From positions 17,982 to 81,981 of the forward strand of contig NZ_JBKBQG010000019.1 of NCBI RefSeq assembly GCF_046292825.1: a stretch of DNA of 64,000 nt, read 5' to 3'. Numbering within the stretch: position 1 is the stretch's first letter; each line of letters opens with the position of its first letter. The notes under the pieces were generated by a model, which had not been told where the DNA came from, ran no database searches, and was given only the letters and a program-made list of their open reading frames with translations. This DNA is from Salinarimonas sp046292825. GTDB lineage: Bacteria > Pseudomonadota > Alphaproteobacteria > Rhizobiales > Beijerinckiaceae. Positions 1 to 9,761 of the stretch are shown in pieces. The position numbers and the translations under genes are program-made.

Positions 1-3000
1 ACCCTCGACGGCAAATCGCGCGACATCACGAACGCGCTCGACGAGACCGGGCGCGTGCTCACCCGCGGGCTGACCGAGGGCGCGAGCGAGATCACCCGCA
101 CCCTCGCCCAGACCGGCGAGGGCGTCGTCGCTTCGCTCGCCGAGCAGGGCTCGCTCGTGCGCGCCACCTTCGAGGGCACCGCGAAGGCGCTCGAGGAGAG
201 CTTCACCACCCGCGGCGAGGAGCTCAACGCCCGTCTCGCCGAGACCGGCGAGACCATCGCCGCGACGCTCGCCGCCCGCGGCGCCGAGGCGCGCGCGCAG
301 ATCGAGGAGAGCGTCGCCGACGTCGGCCACGTCCTCGCCTCGCGCGGCGAGGGCCTCGCCCGTCGCCTCGAGGAGGTCGGCGACGGCGTGATCGCGCGCC
401 TGTCCGAGCGCGGCGAGAGCGTGCGCGCGGAGGTGGCCTCCGCCGCCGACGCCATCGCCCGCTCCGGCGACGAGGTGTCCGGCCGCATCGCGGAGCGCTT
501 CGAGGCGCTAAAGGCCGAGGTCGAGGAGGCGAGCGCCGCCGTCGCCCGCTCCGGCGACGCGGTCTCGGAGCGGATCGCCGAGCGCTTCGACGCGCTGCGC
601 GCGCAGATCGCCGAGGCGAGCGAGGCGGTGGCGCTCTCGGGCGACGACGTGCGCCTGCGCGTCGAGGAGGCCGCCCGCACCCTCGCGGACGCGCTCTCCG
701 CGCATACGGACGCCTTCCGGGGCGCGGTCGGCGAGCACGAGCGCGCGCTCGCCGGCGCCCTCGCCGCGAGCGCCGCGCAGACGCGCGAGGACCTCGCCGC
801 CACCGGCAAGGAGGTCGTCGTTGCGATCACGACGCAGGGCCTTCGCATCAACGACGCGCTGCAGCGCACGAGCGACACCCTCACCGACACGCTCGACACC
901 CGCGGCGCCGCCCTCGACAAGCTGCTGGGCGAGCGGCTCGACGGCTTCGAGAGGATCGTGGTCGAGCGCGGCGGTCGTCTCGTCGAGCGGATCGGCGAGC
1001 GCGCGGAGGCGCTCGACGGGGCGCTGGGCGCCAAGCTGCGCGTGCTGGAGGAGACGATCGTCGACCGTGGCGGGGCGCTCGCCGAGCGCTTCGGCCGCGA
1101 CGTCGAGACCCTGACCGGCGTCGTCTCCGAGCGTTTCGCCGAGATCGACCGCATCGTCAACGTGCAGGGCCAGGAGCTCGCGCAGAGCCTCGCCGAGCGC
1201 GCCCGCGAGGCGACCGAGAGCGTCGAGGCCCAGCTTGCGGCGCTCGAGGAGCGCTCGCAGAAGCGCTCGCTCGAGATCACCGCGACCTTCGACCAGCTCG
1301 TCGCCCGCGTCGACCAGAGCCTCGGCGCGCGCTCCTCCGCGCTCAACGAGGCGCTCGTGGTGCGCACCGGCGAGATGGCCCGCGTCCTCGCCGAGGGCGG
1401 CCGCGAATTCGCCCGCACGCTCGAGAGCCGCGCGGCCGAGATCGGCGAGGTCATCGGCAACCGCTCGGCCGAGCTCACGCAGGTCCTGTCCGCCAAGGCC
1501 GGCGAGATCGACGCCGTGCTCGGCGGCCGCGCCGAGGAGATCGCCAAGACGCTCGACGGCCGCGTCGAGGCCATCGCGACGACGCTCGACGGGCGCGTCG
1601 AGGACCTGGAGACCCGCGTGATCGGCCGGCTGGAGCGCGTCTCCGGCGAGATCGGCGCGCGCGGCGAGGCGATCGACGGCGCGATCGGCGCCCGCGCGGA
1701 GGCCTTCATCGGCCTCTACGACAGCCGCGCGAAGGACATCGACGAGACGCTGTCCCAGCGCTCGAGCGAGCTCGTGACCCTGTTCGAGACCCGCAGCCGC
1801 GAGGTCGTCGCGGCTCTGACCTCGCGCACCGACGATCTCGCCCACGTCTTCGACGAGAAGAGCCGGCTCCTCGCCCAGACGCTCGACGAGCGCGGGCGCG
1901 AGGTGACGGCGCAGCTCGAGGCGCGCACCCGCGACGTCGCGGTCTCGCTCGGCAACCGCATGGGCGAGATCGCCACGCTGCTGTCCGAATCGAGCCGCTC
2001 CATCGCGGCCATCATCGACGAGCGCGGCGAGGAGGTGGTCGGCACGCTGTCGGCGCGGATGGCCGAGGTCGGCAGCCTGTTCGACGACCGCATGGGCGCG
2101 CTCTCCGAGCTCCTGTCGGAGCGCGGCGAGGGTCTCGTCGGCACGCTCGACGCCCGCGGCCGCGACCTCGTGGCGACGCTCGGCGCCCGCGTCGGCGAGA
2201 TCGACGCGCTGATCGCCTCGGGCGGCGAGCGCCTGACCTCGAGCCTCGCGGCGCGCGGCGAGACGCTCGTCGGCACGCTCGAGGAGCGCATCGGGCGCAT
2301 CGAGCATCTCATCGAAGACGGCGGGGCGCGCCTCGCCGGCACGATCGAGAGCCGCGGCGAGGGCCTCGTGACCGCTCTCGAGACGCGCATGGGCCGGCTC
2401 TCGGCTTTGTTCGAGCGCGGCGGCACCACGCTCGCCGAGATCCTCGACAAGCGCTCGGACGCGATCATCGTCAATCTCGGCGAGCGCATCGATCAGGCGA
2501 CGGGCGCGATCGACGCCCGCGCCGGCGCCCTGACGGACGCGCTCGACCAGCGCACCTCCGATCTCGCGCGCATCGTCGACGATCGTGGCGAGGCGCTCGT
2601 CGGTGCGCTCGGCGCGCGCGTCGGCTCGCTGCATCAGCTCATCGAGACCCGCGGCGTCGCCCTGGTGCAGGCGCTCGAAGCCCGCTCCGAGGCGCTCGGC
2701 CGCGACGTCGACACGCTCTCGAGCCGGCTCGTGGACGGGCTCGGCGCCCAGAGCCGCGAGCTGCTCGACGCGCTCGCCGTGCGCAGCGACGACCTGCGCG
2801 AAGCCTATGCGCGCACGACGAGCGAGCTGCGCGAGGCGCTCGACGAGGGCACCCAGGCGACCGTCGGGGCGCTCGTCGCGACGAACGAGCGCATCCGCAC
2901 CGAGCTCGGCGGCGTCCTCCTGCGCCTGCACGAGGCGAACCGCGCGCTCCAGGGCGTCGCCAATTCCGCGACGGGCAGCCTCGGCGAGGTCGAGCAGGCG

Positions 3001-4461
3001 CTCGCCGGCCGCGCGGGCGAGATCGCGGCGCTCATCGGCGAGGTCGCCGAGCAGACCCGCGACGCGGCCTCCCGCGTCGAGCGGCAGGTCTCCGCCCTCC
3101 AGGGCGTCTCGACGGGCGCGATCAAGGAGGCGGGCGAGCTCGCGATGCTGCTCGACGAGCGCGGCCGCCAGATCGCCGACACCACGCGCGATCAGCTCGC
3201 CTCGCTCGGCGACGCCACCGCGGTGCTCGAGCGGCTCGAGAGCCGCCTCGGCGCCGCGCTCGGCGCGCGCGTGCAGGCGCTGGAAGGCGCGCTCGCCCGC
3301 ATGGACGAGCGCTCCGGCGAGATGGAGCGCGCGACGAGCGCCTTCTCCGCTCTGATCGAGGGCGCGCTGCACGAGGCCGAGGAGAAGGCGCGCGCCATCG
3401 GCGGCGTCCTGTCCACGAGCGCCGAGAGCGCGAGCCGCGCCATCGGCGCCGAGTTCGAGAAGGTGCGCGAGGCCACCTCCGACGAGCGCGCCCGCACCGC
3501 GCTCGCCATCCGCGACGCCTATTCCGAGGTCGCGCGCGAGATGAACGAGGCGCTCGCGGGCGCGGCGACGCGCTTCCGCGAGGCGGCCTCCGAGCTCAAG
3601 GGCATGACGGCCCAGGTCAGCCGCGATCTCGAGGCGACCCGCGCGGAGCTCAAGCGCGGCGTGCTCGAATTGCCGAAGGAGACCGAGGAGAGCGCGGCCG
3701 CCATGCGCCGCGTCGTCGGCGACCAGATCAAGGCGCTCAACGAGCTCGCCTCCCTCGTCGCCCGCTCCTCCAAGGCGGTCGACGCGATCCCCGCCCAGCC
3801 GCAGCAGGCCCGCGCGGCGGCGATCGGCGGCGCGGCGGTGGCGGCGGCGACCGACGTGTTCGCGGCCCAGCCCGCCTTGCGCGGCGCGGCGCCCGCTCCG
3901 GCGGCGCCCGCACCCGCCCCGGCTCCGGCGCAGCCCGCGCGCGCCAGCGTCGAGAAGCTCAGCCTGCGCGGCTCGGATGCGGGGGCGCCCGCGAGCGCGG
4001 CGCGCGGCGGTTGGCTCTCCGACGTCCTCGCCCGCGCCTCGGAGGACGAGGAGCCGGCCGCGCCGAAGCCCGCGGCCAAGCCCGCCGCCCAGCAGCAGGC
4101 CGCCCGCCCGCGTTCGAACGCGCTCGAGAGCCTCAATTCGATCTCCGTCGACATCGCGCGCATGATCGTGCACGAGGTCGCGGTCGAGTTCTGGAACGGC
4201 TACGAGCCGGGCGAGATGGGCCGCTTCGAGGGCAGGCTCTACACCCAGCAGGGCCGTGCCACCTTCGAGGAGATCCGCCGCAAGTACCGGCGCGAGGCCG
4301 ATTTCCGGCAGACGGTCGACCGCTACGTGGAGGAGTTCGAGCGGCTCCTCGCCGAGGTCGCCCGCGACGATCGCGACCAGGTGCTCACGCGCACCTACCT
4401 CACCTCCGAGACCGGCAAGGTCTACACGATGCTCGCCCATGCGAGCGGCCGGCTGAGCTGA
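1..4461 (+). CDS. Giant apolipoprotein/coiled-coil repeat protein, GPR/RgsE-like (5' truncated)
   Basis: The frame is open from base 1, so the N-terminus lies outside the window; 1486 codons are visible. Codons 1 to about 1260 are almost pure amphipathic helix built from degenerate repeats of roughly 11 or 22 residues (pattern RGxxLxxxLxxRxxxI), as in apolipoprotein A/E-like domains. A Pro/Ala-rich linker follows near codons 1290-1370, then a conserved-looking globular C-terminus of about 110 residues containing EEIRRKYRREADFRQTVDRY. This layout matches the very large growth pole ring proteins of Rhizobiales (Agrobacterium GPR, Sinorhizobium RgsE), which organise polar growth. Family membership is inferred from architecture and remembered C-terminal similarity; other large kinesin-like coiled-coil proteins are the alternative. 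hemF follows 13 bp downstream. Confidence 0.72.
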   Translation, partial: TLDGKSRDITNALDETGRVLTRGLTEGASEITRTLAQTGEGVVASLAEQGSLVRATFEGTAKALEESFTTRGEELNARLAETGETIAATLAARGAEARAQIEESVADVGHVLASRGEGLARRLEEVGDGVIARLSERGESVRAEVASAADAIARSGDEVSGRIAERFEALKAEVEEASAAVARSGDAVSERIAERFDALRAQIAEASEAVALSGDDVRLRVEEAARTLADALSAHTDAFRGAVGEHERALAGALAASAAQTREDLAATGKEVVVAITTQGLRINDALQRTSDTLTDTLDTRGAALDKLLGERLDGFERIVVERGGRLVERIGERAEALDGALGAKLRVLEETIVDRGGALAERFGRDVETLTGVVSERFAEIDRIVNVQGQELAQSLAERAREATESVEAQLAALEERSQKRSLEITATFDQLVARVDQSLGARSSALNEALVVRTGEMARVLAEGGREFARTLESRAAEIGEVIGNRSAELTQVLSAKAGEIDAVLGGRAEEIAKTLDGRVEAIATTLDGRVEDLETRVIGRLERVSGEIGARGEAIDGAIGARAEAFIGLYDSRAKDIDETLSQRSSELVTLFETRSREVVAALTSRTDDLAHVFDEKSRLLAQTLDERGREVTAQLEARTRDVAVSLGNRMGEIATLLSESSRSIAAIIDERGEEVVGTLSARMAEVGSLFDDRMGALSELLSERGEGLVGTLDARGRDLVATLGARVGEIDALIASGGERLTSSLAARGETLVGTLEERIGRIEHLIEDGGARLAGTIESRGEGLVTALETRMGRLSALFERGGTTLAEILDKRSDAIIVNLGERIDQATGAIDARAGALTDALDQRTSDLARIVDDRGEALVGALGARVGSLHQLIETRGVALVQALEARSEALGRDVDTLSSRLVDGLGAQSRELLDALAVRSDDLREAYARTTSELREALDEGTQATVGALVATNERIRTELGGVLLRLHEANRALQGVANSATGSLGEVEQALAGRAGEIAALIGEVAEQTRDAASRVERQVSALQGVSTGAIKEAGELAMLLDERGRQIADTTRDQLASLGDATAVLERLESRLGAALGARVQALEGALARMDERSGEMERATSAFSALIEGALHEAEEKARAIGGVLSTSAESASRAIGAEFEKVREATSDERARTALAIRDAYSEVAREMNEALAGAATRFREAASELKGMTAQVSRDLEATRAELKRGVLELPKETEESAAAMRRVVGDQIKALNELASLVARSSKAVDAIPAQPQQARAAAIGGAAVAAATDVFAAQPALRGAAPAPAAPAPAPAPAQPARASVEKLSLRGSDAGAPASAARGGWLSDVLARASEDEEPAAPKPAAKPAAQQQAARPRSNALESLNSISVDIARMIVHEVAVEFWNGYEPGEMGRFEGRLYTQQGRATFEEIRRKYRREADFRQTVDRYVEEFERLLAEVARDDRDQVLTRTYLTSETGKVYTMLAHASGRLS

Positions 4462-4474
4462 GGGAGCGCGCGCG

Positions 4475-5380
4475 ATGGCGGAGATCGATCAGGGCGCGGT
4501 CGCGGGCCTGAAGGAGGCGATGCCGGTGTGGTGCGCGAGCCTGCGCGACCGCATCTGCGCCGCCTTCGAGGCGATCGAGGACGAGGCGACGGGGCCCTTC
4601 CACGCGGACGCGCCGGGGGAAGCCGGCCGCTTCGAGCGCAAGCCCTGGTCGCGCAAGGACCATAGCGGCGCCGATGGCGGCGGCGGCACCATGGCGATGA
4701 TGCGCGGGCGCGTCTTCGAGAAGGTGGGCGTGCACGTCTCGACCGTGTTCGGCGAGTTCGCCCCCGAGTTCCGCGGCCAGATCCCCGGCTCGGGCGAAGA
4801 TCCGCGCTTCTGGGCCTCGGGCATCTCCCTCATCGCCCATCCCTGGAACCCGCACGCGCCGACGGTTCACATGAACACGCGCTTCGTCGTCACGACGAAG
4901 CCGTGGTTCGGCGGCGGCGCGGACCTGACGCCCGTGCTCGATCGCCGGCGCCGCCAGGAGGACCCCGACACGATCGCCTTCCACGAGGCGATGCGCGGCG
5001 CCTGCGAGGCCTTCGCGCATGTCGCGGATTACGCCCGCTACAAGGAATGGTGCGACGAGTACTTCTTCCTCAAGCACCGCAACGAGCCGCGCGGCATCGG
5101 CGGGATCTTCTACGACTACCATTGGAGCGGGGACCCGGAGGAGGACTTCGCCTTCACCAAGCGCGTCGGCGAGGCCTTCCTCGACATCTATCCGCGCATC
5201 CTGCGCGGCAACGTCGCCACGCCCTGGACGGAGGCCGACCGCGAGGAGCAGTGCATCCGCCGCGGGCGCTACGTCGAGTACAACCTCCTCTTCGACCGCG
5301 GCACGATCTTCGGCCTCAAGACCGGCGGCAACGTCGAATCCATCCTCTCCTCGATGCCGCCGACGGTGCGCTGGCCGTGA
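4475..5380 (+). CDS. hemF: Aerobic coproporphyrinogen III oxidase
   Basis: Oxygen-dependent oxidative decarboxylation of coproporphyrinogen III to protoporphyrinogen IX, a late cytoplasmic step of heme synthesis. The 301-residue length is normal for HemF. Recognisable blocks are GGGGTMAMMRGRVFEKVGV, the HMNTRF segment with TTKPWFGGGADLTP, the EWCDEYFFLKHR block, GIGGIFYDY, and the C-terminal VEYNLLFDRGTIFGLKTGG. The ATG at 4475 follows a GAGGGAG ribosome-binding site, and the gene sits 13 bp after the giant coiled-coil gene, so the two may be co-transcribed. Downstream is a repeat-filled gap. Nothing in the sequence looks defective. Confidence 0.96.
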   Translation: MAEIDQGAVAGLKEAMPVWCASLRDRICAAFEAIEDEATGPFHADAPGEAGRFERKPWSRKDHSGADGGGGTMAMMRGRVFEKVGVHVSTVFGEFAPEFRGQIPGSGEDPRFWASGISLIAHPWNPHAPTVHMNTRFVVTTKPWFGGGADLTPVLDRRRRQEDPDTIAFHEAMRGACEAFAHVADYARYKEWCDEYFFLKHRNEPRGIGGIFYDYHWSGDPEEDFAFTKRVGEAFLDIYPRILRGNVATPWTEADREEQCIRRGRYVEYNLLFDRGTIFGLKTGGNVESILSSMPPTVRWP

Positions 5381-5463
5381 GCCGGCGGCTTTCGGGGGAT
5401 TGGCGGGGGTAGGCTGCGCGCTCCCTCTCCTTCCCCCGAGCGTTCGAAAATCTCTTCCCTGTC

Positions 5464-5638
5464 GTCATTCCGGGGCGCGAAGCGAGCCCGGAACCCAGAA
5501 CCTCGACGTCGGTTCGAGCGCGCATGCGCGCTCGCGCTTCAACCAAAGAAAGATGACGCCTTGAGGGACGCAGCCTACAGGCTGCTAATCGACGGTCGGG
5601 AATCTGGGTTCCGGGCTCGCTTCGCGCCCCGGAATGAC
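5464..5638. repeat. Family A palindromic element A1
   Basis: A 175 bp element bounded by a perfect 36 bp inverted repeat (5464-5499 and 5603-5638). The outer ends read GTCATTCCGGGGCGCGAAGC and its complement. Inside is a perfect 20 bp palindrome, CGAGCGCGCATGCGCGCTCG, at 5516-5535, and a short GCAGCCTACAGGCTGC hairpin near 5571-5586. The element at 12326 has the same length, arms and internal hairpins. No coding capacity is evident; it looks like a dispersed palindromic repeat rather than an insertion sequence. Confidence 0.9.
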
Positions 5639-5712
5639 GGCGTTGAAGTACTAGGCGAAAGATTCGCAGACTCTAAGCTTAGACTCAACGTTCGAAAATC
5701 CCTCCCTGCGGT

Positions 5713-5889
5713 GTCATCCCGGACGCCGAAGGCGATCCGGGACCCATACGCTCGACGCTGCAGTCGCAGCCTGTAGGCTGCGTTTCTCCGACGATTTCTG
5801 CTCCAAGGTGGCGGGGCGAGCGCGGCATGTGCGCCCGAACTTGTCGTCGAGCGTATGGGTCCCGGGTCCGCTTCGCGGCCCGGGATGAC
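5713..5889. repeat. Family A palindromic element A2
   Basis: About 177 bp with imperfect inverted arms that begin GTCATCCCGGACGCCGAAGG and end GCGGCCCGGGATGAC. It carries the same internal GCAGCCTGTAGGCTGC hairpin as the other family A members. Its arms differ from A1 but closely resemble A5 (38457-38628), so the family has at least two arm subtypes. It lies 75 bp after A1 and fills most of the gap between hemF and the membrane protein gene. Confidence 0.85.
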
Positions 5890-5994
5890 AACCCTCGCAA
5901 GATTCGCAAGACTCCGAGCGGGAGGAAGGAGAAGGGTCGCGCCTGCCGAAACGCGTCGGGAGACGAAGAGCGGCGAGAGCGCGACGGTGACGCC

Positions 5995-6660
5995 ATGCCC
6001 CTGCACGCGAACGGCCCCCTCTCGCGGCTCGTCGAGCGGCATCTGACGCCGGAACTGCCGGCGGCGCGCTTCGTCGCCAACGTGGCGCTCGTCTCGATCG
6101 CCGGGCTCGTGCCGGCGCTCGCGCTCTACGTCTTGCTCACGCCGGGCTTCGCCGCCCATCTGCGGGGGAGCGAGGGCGCGCTCGGCGCGTTCCTGCGGCA
6201 GGTCGCGACGAACGGACTGCCGGTCGTCATCGCACTCAACTACGTCTCGTTCACGCTGCTGGCCCGCGTGAGGGCGGAGACGACCGGGCTCGGCAGAATC
6301 GTCGCGCTCGATTTCGCCGCGCGGACCGGCTTGTTCGTCGCCCTTCACGCGGCGATCTATGCGGGCTCGGCCGTCCTGTTCGGCTCGTTCGGCGGCGATC
6401 CGGCGCGCGGCCTCGCGGTGGTGGCGCCGACGCTCGTCGCCGCCGCCGGCTTCGGCAATCTGTCGGGCGTCTATCTCTATGCGGGCCTCGTCGGCGCGCT
6501 GCCGCTGCACATGGCGCTCGCCGAGAGCGCCGCGCGGCGCGCCGGCCGTGGCCCACCGACGCGCGCCGCGAGCCTTCTCCTCGCGATCGCGATCTTCGGC
6601 GCGCAGGCGCTCGCTCTGACGCTGACCGCCCGCCTCCTCGCCGCCCTGCAGACGGCGTGA
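5995..6660 (+). CDS. Hypothetical integral membrane protein
   Basis: I do not recognise this 221-residue protein. It has about six hydrophobic segments, roughly residues 28-48, 68-85, 105-125, 135-155, 160-180 and 198-218, and is probably an inner-membrane protein. The start chosen is the ATG at 5995. The frame stays open upstream into the family A repeat at 5713-5889, which argues that the upstream part is not coding. The ATG has only a weak purine-rich sequence before it (GACGGTGACGCC). The stop is 13 bp from the stop of the convergent phosphate transporter. No catalytic or binding motif is visible. Confidence 0.65.
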   Translation: MPLHANGPLSRLVERHLTPELPAARFVANVALVSIAGLVPALALYVLLTPGFAAHLRGSEGALGAFLRQVATNGLPVVIALNYVSFTLLARVRAETTGLGRIVALDFAARTGLFVALHAAIYAGSAVLFGSFGGDPARGLAVVAPTLVAAAGFGNLSGVYLYAGLVGALPLHMALAESAARRAGRGPPTRAASLLLAIAIFGAQALALTLTARLLAALQTA

Positions 6661-6673
6661 CGCGCCGGTCCGC

Positions 6674-8170
6674 TCAGGCCGCGAAGAAGCGCAGCACGAA
6701 ATACAGGATCGCTGCGAGCGCACCCGAGGCCGGCACCGTGATCACCCAAGCGGCGGCGATGCCGAAGGCGTGGCGGCGGCGCACGAGCCGGCGCTTCTCG
6801 CGCTTGCGGGCATTGGCGATCGCCTCCTGCGGCGTCTTGTTGAGCTTCTCCGGCTCGAGGAAAAGCGAGCGCGGCTGCACGGCGGGGTTCGGCACGCCCT
6901 TGTTGGTGAGCGCCTCGCGCAGGAGGCCCACCCCGAAGATGGCGCCGACCGCGATATGGGTCGAGGAGACCGGCAGGCCGAGCCAGGAGGCGATCAGCAC
7001 CGTCGTCGCCGCCGAGAGCGCGACGCAATAGGCGCGGATCTGGTCCATCTTGGTGATCGTCTCGCCGACCACCCGGATGAGCCGCGGCCCGAACAGAGCG
7101 AGCCCCACCGCGATGCCGATCGCGCCGATCGCGAGCACCCAGAGCGGCAGCGGCACGCGATCGACCGCCGCCGTGCCGCTCTCGGCCGCGGCGACGATCG
7201 CGGCGAGCGGGCCCACCGCATTGGCGACGTCGTTGGCGCCATGCGCGAAGGAGAGGAGGGCGGCGGCGAAGATCAGCGGCACCGTGAACAGCGTGCTCAC
7301 GTGCTTCGAGCGGTTCTCGAGCCCGCGCGCGTTGCGGCGCACCCAGGGGCGCGACATCAGCCAGCCGAAGGCGAAGAACGCGAGGCCGAGGCCGAGCACG
7401 AGCTCCGTCGTCGGGCGCCAGATCCGCGAGAGGCCCTTGAGCGCGAGATACATCGCGAAGATGCCCGCCATCAGCCCGACGAGCGCCGGCACCCAGCGCT
7501 CGGCCGCCGCGATCTTGTCCTCGCGAAACAGGATCGCCCATTTGACGAAGCCGAGGAGCGCGGCGGCGATCGCCCCGCCGAGCACCGGCGAGATCACCCA
7601 CGAGGCCGCGATCGTGCCGATCACCGGCCAGGCGACGGCGGCGGCGCCCGCCGCGGCGAAGCCCGATCCGATCACCCCGCCGATGACCGAATGGGTGGTC
7701 GAGACCGGTGCGCGCAGATAGGTCGCGAGGTTGATCCACAGAGCCGCCGCGAGAAAGGCCGACATCATCACGAGGATGAAGTCGAGCGCGCTCATGGCGG
7801 CGTCGGTGCGCAACAGGTTGCGCGAGACCGTGTTGACGACGTCGCCGCCGGCGATCAGCGCGCCCGCCGCCTCGCAGAAGGCCGCGATGGCGAGCGCGCC
7901 GCCGAGCGTCAGCGCCCGCGCGCCGACGGCGGGGCCCATATTGTTGGCGACGTCGTTGGCGCCGACATTGAGCGCCATGTAGGCGGCGATCACCGCGCCG
8001 ATCACGACGAAGACGCTGAGCGGCCCCTCGGTCACGGAGAAGGCCGCGACTGCGATCGCGCCGATCAGGAAGACGAGCACGAGACCCGGACCCGCGAGGC
8101 TGCGAGCGAGATCGTAGGTCGCGGCCTCGAGCCGTCCGACCTTCTTCAGGTCCTTGTCGACTTTCGCCAA
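6674..8170 (-). CDS. PiT-family inorganic phosphate transporter
   Basis: Low-affinity phosphate (metal-phosphate/H+ or Na+) permease of the inner membrane, 498 residues. Both halves carry the PiT signature: GANDVANNMGPAVGARALT in the N-terminal half and GANDVANAVGPLAAI in the C-terminal half, each followed by the conserved PVSSTHI or PVSTTHS element. About ten to twelve membrane segments are visible. There is no ATG before the first signature, so the start is taken as the TTG at 8170 (MAKVDKDLKKVGRLEAATYD), which has an AAGGA site ten bases upstream. The open frame runs far beyond this point but reads as low-complexity shadow sequence. It diverges from the symporter gene at 8363. Confidence 0.93.
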   Translation of the reverse strand: MAKVDKDLKKVGRLEAATYDLARSLAGPGLVLVFLIGAIAVAAFSVTEGPLSVFVVIGAVIAAYMALNVGANDVANNMGPAVGARALTLGGALAIAAFCEAAGALIAGGDVVNTVSRNLLRTDAAMSALDFILVMMSAFLAAALWINLATYLRAPVSTTHSVIGGVIGSGFAAAGAAAVAWPVIGTIAASWVISPVLGGAIAAALLGFVKWAILFREDKIAAAERWVPALVGLMAGIFAMYLALKGLSRIWRPTTELVLGLGLAFFAFGWLMSRPWVRRNARGLENRSKHVSTLFTVPLIFAAALLSFAHGANDVANAVGPLAAIVAAAESGTAAVDRVPLPLWVLAIGAIGIAVGLALFGPRLIRVVGETITKMDQIRAYCVALSAATTVLIASWLGLPVSSTHIAVGAIFGVGLLREALTNKGVPNPAVQPRSLFLEPEKLNKTPQEAIANARKREKRRLVRRRHAFGIAAAWVITVPASGALAAILYFVLRFFAA

Positions 8171-8362
8171 GAGAGAGCAATCCTTGCGCCGGCAAAACAA
8201 CGCCTGCCCATAGCATTCCGGTTCCGGATTGGAAGCGGATTCGGGCCGCGGCCCGCGCTCGGGAGGCATCGCGTCCGCGACATTCCGGGGTCGCATTCGC
8301 GGTCCATGCGGTCTATCGAGCCCCGACCCGCGCAAGACCCGGCGCGCGCGAAAGGACCCTTC

Positions 8363-9703
8363 ATGGACCGCACCATCGACACGACGATGCACCAGGGCAT
8401 GCACCTCCAGCGCCAGCGCTTCCGCACGCGGGCCTGGATCAGGACGCGGCTGTGGGCGCAGGTGCTCGTCGGCATGGCGGCGGGGCTCGCGCTCGGGACG
8501 CTGCTCGGGCCGGATGTCGGGCTCGTCGCGCCCGCGACCTCGGAGACGATCGCCTCCTGGCTCGCGCTGCCGGGCATGATCTTCCTCGGGCTCATCGCGA
8601 TGGTGCTCGTGCCGCTCGTCTTCGCCTCGATCGTGGGCGGGCTCGCCGGCTCGGCGTCCGCGGGCGCGCTCAAGGCGGTGGCGGGGCGGCTCGCGCTCTT
8701 CGTCCTCGCGACGACCGTGCTCGCCGTCACGCTCGGCGCGACCCTGGCCAATTTGATGGCGCCCGGCGCCGGCATGGGCGGCACGCTTGCGCCCGCCCCG
8801 CGCCCGACCGCCGGCAACGACGCCTTCGACCTCGCCCGCGCGCCGGAAGTCCTCGCCGCGGTGCTGCCGACGAACCCCACCGCCTCGATCGTGCAGGGCG
8901 ATCTCCTCGCGGTCGTCGTGCTCGCGGTGCTCGTCGGCCTCGCCTGCCTGCAGGTCGACCGCGAGCGGATCGCGCCCTTCCTGCGCCTTCTCGACGCGCT
9001 CCTCTCGATCGCGATGGAGATCGTCAAATGGGCGATGTTCCTCGCGCCCTTCGCCGTGTTCGGGCTGATGGCGCAGCTCGTGATGCGCATCGGGCTCGGC
9101 ACGGTCGCGGCGATGTCGGCCTACGTGCTCACCGTGATCGCCGGGCTCGCGATCCTGCTCTGCGTCTATCTCGCGCTTTTGTGGCTGCGCGCGGGCGTCT
9201 CGCCGGGGGCGTTCCTGAAGGGCGCGGGCTCGACCATGCTCCTCGCCTTCTCGACCTCGAGCTCGTCGGCGATCATGCCGATGACCATCGCGACCGCGCG
9301 GCGGCTCGGCGTGCCGGAGGCCACCGCCAACCTCGTCGTGCCGCTCGGCGCCACCATGAACATGGCCGGCACCGCGCTCTACCAGAGCGTCGCGATCCTG
9401 TTCCTCGCCCAGATGGCCGGCATCGAGCTCGGGCTCGGCGAGACCGCGCTCATCGCCGCGACGCTGGTGGCCACCTCGATCGGCGCGCCGGGGACGCCCG
9501 GCGTCTCGATCGCGATCCTGATGAGCGTCGCGGCCGGCTTCGGCATCCCGGTCGAGGGCATGGTGATCATTCTGGGCGTCGACCGCATCCTCGACATGGC
9601 GCGCACCACCGTGAACGTGACCGGCGACCTCGTCGCCTGCATCCTCCTGCGCGAGACGGGGGCAGGGGAGGGGGCCGGGGTGACGGCGGGGGCGGCGACT
9701 TAG
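8363..9703 (+). CDS. Dicarboxylate/amino acid:cation symporter (SDF family)
   Basis: A 446-residue secondary transporter of the DctA/GltP family, taking up a C4-dicarboxylate or acidic amino acid with Na+ or H+. The diagnostic serine-rich loop STSSSSAIMPMTIATARRLG and the NMAGTALYQS helix are present in order, and GAPGTPGVSIAIL follows near the C-terminus, equivalent to the second re-entrant loop. Eight or so hydrophobic segments start near residue 32. The ATG at 8363 has an AAAGGA site six bases upstream. Substrate cannot be read from the sequence: the NMDGT Asp of DctA is Ala here, so I do not assign dctA. Confidence 0.92.
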   Translation: MDRTIDTTMHQGMHLQRQRFRTRAWIRTRLWAQVLVGMAAGLALGTLLGPDVGLVAPATSETIASWLALPGMIFLGLIAMVLVPLVFASIVGGLAGSASAGALKAVAGRLALFVLATTVLAVTLGATLANLMAPGAGMGGTLAPAPRPTAGNDAFDLARAPEVLAAVLPTNPTASIVQGDLLAVVVLAVLVGLACLQVDRERIAPFLRLLDALLSIAMEIVKWAMFLAPFAVFGLMAQLVMRIGLGTVAAMSAYVLTVIAGLAILLCVYLALLWLRAGVSPGAFLKGAGSTMLLAFSTSSSSAIMPMTIATARRLGVPEATANLVVPLGATMNMAGTALYQSVAILFLAQMAGIELGLGETALIAATLVATSIGAPGTPGVSIAILMSVAAGFGIPVEGMVIILGVDRILDMARTTVNVTGDLVACILLRETGAGEGAGVTAGAAT

Positions 9704-9761
9704 CCGTCCGTGGCCGGCGATCGTCGGCGTCGTATGGGACCGACGTCGATGCCGGGCGCTC

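Noticed and set aside
508..4440. A 1310-codon antisense open frame across the giant coiled-coil gene
   Set aside because: It is the complement of repeated GAG/CTC/CGC codons; the translation is low-complexity Arg/Leu/Gly with no domain, while the sense strand has a conserved-looking C-terminus.
5464..5889. Possible CRISPR or tRNA-like structure in the palindromic region after hemF
   Set aside because: There are no regularly spaced direct repeats and no cloverleaf; the structure is two large inverted repeats found elsewhere in the window.
6770..8362. Long open frame continuing upstream of the SDF symporter start, antisense to the PiT gene
   Set aside because: The sequence is Arg/Asp/His-rich shadow of the PiT gene. 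The symporter family start with a good ribosome-binding site is at 8363.
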